From: an uncultured Lachnospiraceae bacterium
GTDB taxonomy: Bacteria; Bacillota; Clostridia; Lachnospirales; Lachnospiraceae
Length of the DNA stretch: 6,598 bases
Reading direction: 5' to 3'
NCBI GenBank assembly: GCA_910587635.1
Contig: CAJUNB010000013.1
Location: 1 to 6,598 of the forward strand
In this document: in pieces, positions 1 to 5,320 of the stretch
Layout: each line of letters starts with the position of its first letter
Position numbering within the stretch: the first letter of the stretch is position 1
Translations under genes and position numbers: made by a program
The notes under the pieces: generated by a model
The model's input: the letters and a program-made list of their open reading frames with translations, nothing else
What the model was told of the DNA's origin: nothing
Databases searched by the model: none

Positions 1-231
1 CACTGCGAGGCACCGCAAGGTGCGAAGCCCGTGAGGTTTGACCTGAGGAGGGGCCCGCGTGTGGGAGGAGTCCTGAGGTCCCGAGCGAAGCTCTTAAGCG
101 GGCACTGCGAAGCACCGCAAGGTGCGAAGCCCGTGAGGTTTGACCTGAGGAGGGGCCCGCGTGTGGGAGGAGCCCTGAGGTCCTGAGCGAAGCTCTTAAG
201 CGGGCAGTGCGAGACACCGCAAGGTGCGAAG
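1..231. repeat. GC-rich 102-bp tandem repeat, about 2.3 copies, strongly structured
   Basis: Copies begin at 1, 103 and 205; the third stops matching after 231. By my count 68 of the first 102 bases are G or C, far above the flanking genes. Copies 1 and 2 differ at only three places (9/111, 71/173, 82/184). Each unit can form several stems: a GCAA-tetraloop hairpin (10-14 with 19-23), a 10-bp stem with one mismatch (40-49 with 71-80), a short hairpin (83-86 with 90-93), and a closing stem (27-31 with 99-103). Copy 3 has lost the outer pair of the tetraloop hairpin. Because 102 is a multiple of three, long frames stay open through the array on both strands, but I see no credible start codon or ribosome site. 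I read it as a noncoding, possibly dispersed, genomic repeat of unknown role. It may extend left of the window. Confidence 0.9.
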
Positions 232-253
232 TACATTAGTGAAAGGAATTGCA

Positions 254-733
254 ATGGAACTGGAATTTCAGACAAAAATGACGGTCAATATATTATATGA
301 TTATATGCTGCAGCATACATATAACAGCCCGGCAGGCATTTTGGGTAGTGGTGTGGGAGGTGTGTTTGTTGTGGCCTTTTTTGGAACACAAAATTTTCTG
401 TACCTTCTGGCGGGGCTTGTGTTACTTTTGTATCTTCCCTGCAGCCTTTATATCCGTTCCCTGAAACAAATACAGAGTACACCTGCGTTCCAGGCACCTC
501 TTATCTACAGAATAAGTGAAGAAGGGATTCAGGTATCCCAGGGTGAACAGAGCCAGCTTCAAGGATGGGAGGATATGTACAAAGCAGTTTCCACAAAGAA
601 CAGCATCATTATCTATCATTCTAAAATAAATGCATGGATTTTTCCAAGAAAAGACATGGGAGCGCTGGCCCCCAGGGTAATTGAGATGATCTCTACTCAT
701 ATGCCCGCAGGAAAAGTCAAGATACGGTGGTAA
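254..733 (+). CDS. YcxB-like membrane protein
   Basis: This 159-residue protein of unknown function has two adjacent hydrophobic segments, about residues 26-44 and 47-66, separated by a short turn. A soluble C-terminal part of about 90 residues follows, containing 'YRISEEGIQVS', a central Trp (W105) and 'INAWIFPRKDM'. This layout, with two membrane helices and then a small beta-rich domain, fits the YcxB-like family as I recall it; no reaction is known for that family. I place the start at ATG 254 because GAAAGGA (241-247) lies six bases upstream. The same frame stays open to a GTG at 224, but that codon lies inside the 102-bp repeat and has no ribosome site. No promoter is visible in front, so transcription may enter from upstream through the repeat. 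The gene ends two bases before the tsaE start, which suggests cotranscription with the t6A genes, but the context does not reveal a job. Confidence 0.8.
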   Translation: MELEFQTKMTVNILYDYMLQHTYNSPAGILGSGVGGVFVVAFFGTQNFLYLLAGLVLLLYLPCSLYIRSLKQIQSTPAFQAPLIYRISEEGIQVSQGEQSQLQGWEDMYKAVSTKNSIIIYHSKINAWIFPRKDMGALAPRVIEMISTHMPAGKVKIRW

Positions 734-735
734 TC

Positions 736-1161
736 ATGGTATATGAAACAAGGAGCGCTCAGGAGACATTTGCGCTGGGAGAGCGTATTGGCCGGGAGGC
801 GAAACCGGGAGAGATCTATACATTGACAGGAGATCTGGGAGTAGGCAAAACTGTTTTGACTCAGGGCGTAGCCAGTGGACTTGGTATTGTCGGGACAGTG
901 AACAGTCCTACTTTTACAATACTACAGGTCTATGAAAACGGCCGCCTGCCATTTTACCATTTTGACGTATATCGGATTGGGGACGAAGAAGAGATGGAAG
1001 AAATCGGCTATGAGGATTGTTTTTTTGGCGGAGGTGTCTGCCTGATCGAGTGGGCGGAACGGATTTCGGGGATATTACCGGAAATGAGAATTTCTATTTT
1101 AATAGAAAAAGATCTTGCGTGTGGACTGGACTATCGAAAAATAACAATAAATAACAGGTGA
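736..1161 (+). CDS. tsaE: tRNA t6A biosynthesis ATPase TsaE (YjeE family)
   Basis: TsaE is the small cytoplasmic ATPase that binds the TsaB-TsaD dimer and, by ATP hydrolysis, allows multiple turnovers in t6A synthesis on tRNAs reading ANN codons. The 141-residue product has a Walker A loop GDLGVGKT (residues 32-39), followed by the family motifs NSPTF (56-60), HFDVYR (75-80, with D77) and LIEWAERI (103-110). Length is as expected for the family. I chose ATG 736 because the family normally starts about ten residues before the 'E(E/Q)TFxLG' helix seen at 10-15. A GTG at 727 in frame would add three residues and overlap the upstream gene; AGGA at 709-712 would suit it only with long spacing. tsaB follows after six bases, and the tsaE stop lies inside the tsaB ribosome site, so the two are probably coupled. 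Confidence 0.96.
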   Translation: MVYETRSAQETFALGERIGREAKPGEIYTLTGDLGVGKTVLTQGVASGLGIVGTVNSPTFTILQVYENGRLPFYHFDVYRIGDEEEMEEIGYEDCFFGGGVCLIEWAERISGILPEMRISILIEKDLACGLDYRKITINNR

Positions 1162-1167
1162 TATGAT

Positions 1168-1953
1168 ATGAAGATATTAGCCCTTGACAGTTCGGGCATG
1201 ACGGCTTCGGTGGCGGTAGTGGAAGATGACAGGCTGACAGCGGAGTACAGTATCAACTATAAAAAGACTCATTCCCAGACATTAGTTCCCATGCTGGATG
1301 CAGTGAGAAATATGACAGAGCTGGATTTGACAGAAGTGGATGCAATTGCCATAGCGGCAGGACCCGGTTCCTTTACAGGACTTCGGATTGGAAGCGCTAC
1401 GGCAAAAGGGCTGGGACTTGCTTTGGGAAAGCCGATTATTCCCGTTCCTACAGTGGATGGTTTGGCTTATCAAATGTACGGCACGGATAAATTGATATGT
1501 CCGATTATGGATGCCAGAAGAAATCAGGTATATACAGGATTGTATGAATTCCAGAAAGACAAGAAGAGTAGTCCGGCCAGTTATACACTCCATGTTTTAA
1601 AAGAGCAGTGTGCGGTACCGATAGAAGAGATAGCAGAATGCTGTAACAGTTACAGCCGCGAAGTTATCTTTTTAGGAGATGGTGTACCGGTTTTTGCAAA
1701 ACGATTTGCAACACTGCTTCGGATACCCTATTCCTTCGCACCTGCCCATAGGAGGCTGCAAAGTGCTGCAGCTGTAGGGGTCTATGGCGGTATTTTATTC
1801 CGACAGGGTATTTATGAGAGTGCAGCGGAACATCGGCCGGATTATCTGCGGCTGTCACAGGCAGAACGGGAACGGCTGGAAAAGGAAAAACATCAGCGGC
1901 TGGCTGACAGCCATGTCGGAGCAGGTGATGAAATACCTGCGTGCCACGAATGA
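1168..1953 (+). CDS. tsaB: tRNA t6A biosynthesis protein TsaB (YeaZ family)
   Basis: TsaB is the inactive ASKHA-fold partner that dimerises with TsaD and serves as scaffold for TsaE. The product starts with the phosphate-1 strand 'ILALDSSGMTASVAV' (residues 3-17). It carries the hallmark AAGPGSFTGLRIG (63-75), then DARRNQVYTGLY (115-126), and ends its core with 'YLRLSQAERE' (226-235). At 261 residues it is slightly longer than many homologues; the excess is a charged tail after about residue 235 with no recognisable domain. The ATG at 1168 has AGGTG (1156-1160) seven bases upstream, and this site overlaps the tsaE stop. The stop codon (1951-1953) overlaps the rimI ATG by four bases. Its position between tsaE and rimI is a common bacterial arrangement and supports the call. 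Confidence 0.96.
   Translation: MKILALDSSGMTASVAVVEDDRLTAEYSINYKKTHSQTLVPMLDAVRNMTELDLTEVDAIAIAAGPGSFTGLRIGSATAKGLGLALGKPIIPVPTVDGLAYQMYGTDKLICPIMDARRNQVYTGLYEFQKDKKSSPASYTLHVLKEQCAVPIEEIAECCNSYSREVIFLGDGVPVFAKRFATLLRIPYSFAPAHRRLQSAAAVGVYGGILFRQGIYESAAEHRPDYLRLSQAERERLEKEKHQRLADSHVGAGDEIPACHE
1921..1953 (+). promoter_or_regulatory. Candidate translational-coupling site at the tsaB/rimI junction
   Basis: A perfect six-base inverted repeat, GCAGGT (1921-1926) and ACCTGC (1935-1940), flanks an eight-base loop near the end of tsaB. The only Shine-Dalgarno-like string near rimI, AGGTGATG (1923-1930), is half buried in the 5' arm and lies about 19 bases before the ATG at 1950, too far for normal use. 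The rimI ATG overlaps the tsaB stop in the string ATGA. I infer that rimI is translated mainly by ribosomes finishing tsaB. The pairing is visible in the sequence; the regulatory reading is inference. Confidence 0.4.
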
Positions 1954-2378
1954 TCCGCAAAATGACGGCCAGCGATCTGGAACAGGTCAGTACAAATGAA
2001 GCGGCCTGTTTTTCTCATCCCTGGTCTAAAGCTGCTTTTGCAGATGTGCTGTCAATGGAAGAGGCAGTTTATTTTGTGGCTGAGGTGGACGGGCAGGTGG
2101 TAGGACACTGTGGTGTGACAAATGTTCTAGGAGAGGGCTATATTACGAATGTGGCAGTTCTTCCTGCTTACCGAAATCGGAAGATCGGGCAAAAACTTTT
2201 GGCGGCTCTTTTGGAGGCAGGGGAAATGGCGGGGATAAGTGCGTTTACGTTGGAAGTCAGGGCCAGTAACGAATCTGCCATTTGTGTTTATGAGAAGGCT
2301 GGATTTGTGTCTGCGGGGGTACGGCCCGGGTTTTATGACAGCCCGAAAGAAGATGCCCTCATTATGTGGAAAAGATAG
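1950..2378 (+). CDS. rimI: GNAT N-acetyltransferase, RimI family
   Basis: RimI proteins transfer acetyl from acetyl-CoA to protein alpha-amino groups; the enterobacterial enzyme modifies ribosomal protein S18. The 142-residue product is a single GNAT domain: 'CFSHPWS' (20-26) in the N-terminal helix region, 'YITNVAVLPAYR' (64-75) as the strand leading to the pyrophosphate loop, 'TLEVRASNESAICVYEKAGF' (100-119), and a C-terminal 'EDALIMWKR'. E102 and Y114 align by eye with the catalytic Glu103 and Tyr115 of Salmonella RimI. The acetyl-CoA loop reads RNRKIG, so the first Gly of the usual [Q/R]xxGx[G/A] motif is Lys78. The start at ATG 1950 overlaps the tsaB stop and gives the usual family N-terminus 'MIRxM'; a GTG at 1941 would add three residues without support. 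Whether the substrate is S18 or something else cannot be read from sequence. Confidence 0.93.
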   Translation: MIRKMTASDLEQVSTNEAACFSHPWSKAAFADVLSMEEAVYFVAEVDGQVVGHCGVTNVLGEGYITNVAVLPAYRNRKIGQKLLAALLEAGEMAGISAFTLEVRASNESAICVYEKAGFVSAGVRPGFYDSPKEDALIMWKR

Positions 2379-2420
2379 ACAGGACAAGGAACAATTACCA
2401 CTTCTTTTGGAGTCTGTAAA

Positions 2421-2463
2421 TGGTATACTTTTCTGGACATGTGAATATAAAGGAGGAAAAAGT
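2421..2463 (+). promoter_or_regulatory. Possible extended -10 promoter and strong ribosome site before the small CxxC gene
   Basis: TGGTATACT (2421-2429) matches an extended -10 element (TGn followed by TATACT). No good -35 box lies 16-18 bases upstream; the best is TTCTTT at 2402-2407. The predicted start point near 2436 would leave a leader of about 28 bases that ends in AAAGGAGG (2450-2457), six bases from the ATG at 2464. The 85-base gap here is the longest between protein genes in the window, so an internal promoter for the distal genes is plausible. Confidence 0.45.
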
Positions 2464-2712
2464 ATGCGTAAATTTTCAGAACAGGAGAGCAGGGAATTGC
2501 TATATATCATATGCAATTGTTGCGGACGGAAGATAACCGCAAAAAATGGTATCGTGGAAGAAGAATGTGTCAGGCTAGAAGTGCCTTTTGGATTTTTTTC
2601 AAAAAAGGACGGGCAGGTACACCATTTTGATTTATGTGAGAACTGTTATGACAAAGTCATTTCAGAATTTCAGATACCGGTGGAAATAGAGGAAAAGACA
2701 GAGCTGCTATAG
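2464..2712 (+). CDS. Small protein with two CxxC pairs, unknown function
   Basis: I do not recognise this 82-residue protein as a named family. Cysteines at 17 and 20 (CNCCGRK, with an extra Cys19) and at 58 and 61 (DLCENCYDK), plus H53 and H54 just before the second pair, look like the ligands of a small zinc ribbon. C35 lies between the pairs. There is no signal peptide or membrane segment, and the C-terminus is acidic. The start at ATG 2464 is well supported by AAAGGAGG six bases upstream. The frame is open further upstream into rimI, but that stretch reads rimI codons out of frame and is not coding. It sits between rimI and rnz with a possible promoter of its own. A nucleic-acid or protein-binding role would fit a zinc ribbon, but nothing here proves it. 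Confidence 0.85.
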   Translation: MRKFSEQESRELLYIICNCCGRKITAKNGIVEEECVRLEVPFGFFSKKDGQVHHFDLCENCYDKVISEFQIPVEIEEKTELL

Positions 2713-2727
2713 AAAGAGGGTTCTGTC

Positions 2728-2753
2728 ATGGAAGTGCCGCTCAGCGGTACATG
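2728..2753 (+). other. Short hairpin between the CxxC gene and rnz
   Basis: GTGCCGC (2734-2740) pairs with GCGGTAC (2744-2750), with one G-T wobble and a TCA loop. CAT (2728-2730) can add three more pairs with ATG (2751-2753) across a three-base bulge. No T-run follows, so it does not look like an intrinsic terminator. It lies 16 bases before the rnz start and could affect mRNA stability or translation there; that role is speculative. Confidence 0.35.
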
Positions 2754-2769
2754 AAGGTTTAGGTGAATT

Positions 2770-3696
2770 ATGCTGGATATTTGTTTGCTTGGAACAGGAG
2801 GAATGATGCCGCTGCCTTACAGGTGGCTGACTTCCATGATGGTAAGATATAACGGTATGAGTCTGCTTGTAGATTGTGGAGAAGGGACACAGATCGCGCT
2901 GAAAGAAAAGGGGTGGAGTCCAAAGCCGATAGATGTAATCTGTTTTACCCATTACCATGCGGACCATATCAGTGGCTTGCCGGGAATGCTGCTGACAATG
3001 GGCAATGCAGAGCGTACGGAGCCATTGACATTGATTGGACCGAGAGGATTGAATCGGGTAGTAGGGGCGCTGCGTTGTATTGCGCCGGAGCTTCCTTTTG
3101 AAGTCATCTGCCAGGAAATAGAAGGACCGGAGGAGACATTTTTTATCAACGGTATGAAGATTGAGGCCTTTAAAGTCAATCACAATGTGCTTTGTTACGG
3201 GTATTCTGTCAGTATCGAGCGAATTGGGAAATTTCAGGTGGAAAAGGCGCAGGCACTTGGTATAGAAAAGAAGTATTGGAGTCTTTTGCAGAAAGGTAGT
3301 ACAATAGAGACAGAGAACGGCACCTATACACCGGATATGGTGTTGGGGACTCCAAGAAAAGGATTAAAAGTTACTTATGTGACGGATACCAGGCCAACAG
3401 AAGGGATTGTATCCCATGCAGAGAACTCGGATTTGTTTATCTGTGAGGGAATGTATGGAGAGCCTGAAAAAAAGGCCAAAGCAAAAGAATATAAACATAT
3501 GACATTTTATGAAGCGGCAACACTGGCGAAAAAGGCACAGGTGAAGGAACTGTGGCTGACCCATTTCAGTCCGTCGTTGATTCGTGCGGAAGAATTTATG
3601 CCGGCGGTCAGGAAAATATTTCCGGCTGCTTATGCGGGAAAAGACGGAAAAACAGCAGAACTGGTATATGAGGAAACGCAGGAGGTGGGGGTATGA
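2770..3696 (+). CDS. rnz: Ribonuclease Z (tRNA 3' processing endonuclease)
   Basis: RNase Z is a zinc-dependent metallo-beta-lactamase-fold enzyme that cuts pre-tRNA after the discriminator base, mainly in tRNAs lacking an encoded CCA. Length (308) is normal for the bacterial short form. Metal ligands are visible in order: THYHADH (H61, H63, D65, H66), NHNVLCYGY (H138), TDTRPT (D206) and LTHFSP (H265); H243 in 'KHMTFYEAA' matches the conserved catalytic-region His. The N-terminus reads 'LLGTGGMMPLPYRWLTS' rather than the textbook GTGAGxPSxxRN form. The exosite segment around 152-176 reads 'GIEKKYWSLLQKG' and lacks the Gly-Pro pair of the Bacillus and E. coli enzymes. All catalytic residues are present, so I call it active, though a specialised relative is possible. 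The ATG at 2770 has AGGTGA (2761-2766) close upstream. The stop overlaps the next gene by four bases. Confidence 0.9.
   Translation: MLDICLLGTGGMMPLPYRWLTSMMVRYNGMSLLVDCGEGTQIALKEKGWSPKPIDVICFTHYHADHISGLPGMLLTMGNAERTEPLTLIGPRGLNRVVGALRCIAPELPFEVICQEIEGPEETFFINGMKIEAFKVNHNVLCYGYSVSIERIGKFQVEKAQALGIEKKYWSLLQKGSTIETENGTYTPDMVLGTPRKGLKVTYVTDTRPTEGIVSHAENSDLFICEGMYGEPEKKAKAKEYKHMTFYEAATLAKKAQVKELWLTHFSPSLIRAEEFMPAVRKIFPAAYAGKDGKTAELVYEETQEVGV
3680..3696 (+). promoter_or_regulatory. Ribosome binding site inside the rnz 3' end
   Basis: AGGAGGTG (3680-3687), a full-length Shine-Dalgarno match, lies five bases before ATG 3693, which overlaps the rnz stop (ATGA). The site encodes the last residues of rnz, and it fixes the start of the downstream membrane-anchored protein. 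Confidence 0.8.
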
Positions 3697-4268
3697 AGGG
3701 GTTTAAAGGGACAAAAGGTATTATTATATTTCTTATTTTGATTTTTATGTTGGTAGGTTATTATTTTTACCTTTCCAACAGGGGAAATGGAAACGGAGAA
3801 GAAGATGTGGAGACAACAAAAGTGCAGGAGGTACTTCTTCGGGACCTGTCCAAAAACTATCCCGCATCCCCAAAAGAAGTTGTAAAGTATTATGGAGAAA
3901 TCACCCAATGTCTCTATAATGAGGAATGTTCCGAATCGGAAATGGACCAGTTGGGAACGAAAGTGATGGAGCTGTACGATGAAGAGCTGGCGACATTTCA
4001 GTCTGAAGATTACATGAACAGATTGAAGGAAGATGTGGCTGCCTATAAAAAAGACGAAATTAAGGTATCCAGTTATAAAACTTCCAACAGTACAGATGTA
4101 AATTATTTCAATAAGGACGGTTACGAATGTGCCAGTCTGTTTTGTACATTTACATTGCGAAAGGGCACAGTTCTGCAGACTGTGGAAGAAGTTTTTATAC
4201 TGCGGAAAGATGCAGACGGACATTGGAAAATATTTGGTTGGGATGACGTGGATCCCGGTACGCAATAG
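3693..4268 (+). CDS. Membrane-anchored protein of unknown function (probably DUF6715)
   Basis: This 191-residue protein has a short basic N-terminus (KGFKGTKG), one hydrophobic helix at about 10-27 (IIIFLILIFMLVGYYFYL), a Gly/Asn/Glu-rich linker (about 30-40), and a soluble, charged domain. The topology suggests a signal anchor with the domain outside the membrane. The domain holds 'LSKNYPASPKEVVKYYGEI' (52-70), and its end, 'LRKDADGHWKIFGWDDV' (170-186), resembles the last strands of NTF2-like folds; that fold guess is mine. From memory it matches the Lachnospiraceae family DUF6715, often found next to tsaD, but I could not check this. It has no lipobox Cys; its four cysteines (73, 79, 146, 151) lie in the exported part and could pair. 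It is translationally linked to rnz and followed by tsaD after 20 bases. Its role among tRNA genes is unknown. Confidence 0.85.
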   Translation: MKGFKGTKGIIIFLILIFMLVGYYFYLSNRGNGNGEEDVETTKVQEVLLRDLSKNYPASPKEVVKYYGEITQCLYNEECSESEMDQLGTKVMELYDEELATFQSEDYMNRLKEDVAAYKKDEIKVSSYKTSNSTDVNYFNKDGYECASLFCTFTLRKGTVLQTVEEVFILRKDADGHWKIFGWDDVDPGTQ

Positions 4269-4288
4269 AAAATCGAGAAAGAAGATGC

Positions 4289-5320
4289 ATGGAAATGAAG
4301 GAAGACATTTTTATTCTCGGGATCGAAAGTTCCTGTGATGAAACGGCCGCAGCAGTAGTGAAGAACGGACGGGAAGTGCTGTCCAATGTCATCTACTCTC
4401 AAATAGGGCTGCATAAGTTATATGGCGGAGTTGTACCGGAGATAGCATCCAGAAAGCATATCGAGAAAATAAATCAGGTGATTGAGGGGGCATTGGCAGA
4501 TGCTCAAATGACATTGCAGGATATCACCGCCGTGGGAGTAACCTATGGACCAGGGCTGGTAGGTGCCCTGCTGGTAGGGGTTTCATCGGCAAAGGCAATC
4601 AGCTTTGCTACGGGGCTGCCGCTCATCGGTGTACACCATATCGAAGGGCATATCAGCGCCAATTATATAGAAAATAAAGAACTGGAACCTCCTTTCATGT
4701 GTCTTGTTGTATCCGGCGGACATACCCATCTTGTAGTTGTAAGAGACTACGGTCAATATGAAATCATCGGACAGACAAGAGACGATGCAGCCGGAGAGGC
4801 CTTTGATAAAGTGGCGCGTGCCATTGGCCTTGGGTATCCCGGAGGGCCGGAAATAGACAGACTCTCCAGAGAAGGCAATTGTGAGGCAATTCATTTTCCA
4901 CGGGCTAAAGTGGAGGAATCTGTCTATGATTTCAGTTTTAGTGGATTGAAATCTTCTGTTTTGAATTATTTGAATATTTGTGAAATGAAAGGAGAAGAAA
5001 TAAACCGGGCAGATATTGCAGCTTCGTTTCAGAAGGCTGTAATTGATGTGTTGGTGGGACATGCTCTGGAAGCAGTGGAAAAATATGGATTTTCCAAATT
5101 TGCCATTGCAGGCGGTGTGGCGTCCAATTCTTCTCTTCGCAGTGCCTTCGAAAAGGAATGCAGAGAACGGGATATAACATTCTACCATCCTTCCCCTGCT
5201 CTCTGTACAGACAATGCAGCGATGATTGGTACAGCGGCATATTATGAATATAAAAAGGGAATACGCAGTGGATTGGACTTGAATGCAATTCCCAATCTGA
5301 AACTGGGAGAGCGGCAATGA
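4289..5320 (+). CDS. tsaD: tRNA t6A transferase subunit TsaD (Kae1/Gcp family)
   Basis: TsaD transfers the threonylcarbamoyl group from TC-AMP to A37 of ANN-decoding tRNAs, working with TsaB and TsaE in the cytoplasm. The 343-residue product shows the complete ASKHA fold: 'ILGIESSCDET' (9-19), 'GGVVPEIASRKH' (46-57), 'TYGPGLVGALLVG' (85-97), the metal-binding HxxxH as HIEGH (H117, H121), 'VVSGGHTHL' (140-148), 'GEAFDKVARAIGLGYPGGP' (169-187), 'FSFSGLKSS' (215-223), 'AIAGGVASNSSLR' (272-284), and 'CTDNAAMI' (306-313) with the third metal ligand D308. Length is typical. ATG 4289 and ATG 4295 are both possible starts; AGAAG at 4280-4284 is a weak ribosome site that fits either. The stop overlaps the ispD start by four bases. 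Confidence 0.97.
   Translation: MEMKEDIFILGIESSCDETAAAVVKNGREVLSNVIYSQIGLHKLYGGVVPEIASRKHIEKINQVIEGALADAQMTLQDITAVGVTYGPGLVGALLVGVSSAKAISFATGLPLIGVHHIEGHISANYIENKELEPPFMCLVVSGGHTHLVVVRDYGQYEIIGQTRDDAAGEAFDKVARAIGLGYPGGPEIDRLSREGNCEAIHFPRAKVEESVYDFSFSGLKSSVLNYLNICEMKGEEINRADIAASFQKAVIDVLVGHALEAVEKYGFSKFAIAGGVASNSSLRSAFEKECRERDITFYHPSPALCTDNAAMIGTAAYYEYKKGIRSGLDLNAIPNLKLGERQ

Noticed and set aside
31..183. Open + frame through the repeat from GTG 31
   Set aside because: It is a consequence of the period being a multiple of three; no Shine-Dalgarno, repetitive Arg/Gly-rich peptide, and equally open frames on the other strand.
224..253. N-terminal extension of the YcxB-like gene from GTG 224
   Set aside because: The GTG lies in the partial third repeat copy and has no ribosome site, while ATG 254 has GAAAGGA at good spacing.
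1928..1999. Short frame from ATG 1928 across the tsaB/rimI junction
   Set aside because: It overlaps two real genes out of frame, and AGGTG touches the ATG with no spacer.
2239..2463. Upstream extension of the CxxC gene into rimI
   Set aside because: The added residues come from rimI codons read out of frame; the ATG at 2464 has a near-perfect ribosome site.
3630..4265. Long antisense frame opposite the membrane-anchored protein
   Set aside because: The + strand gene has a clear ribosome site, anchor and operon context; the antisense product shows no recognisable motif.
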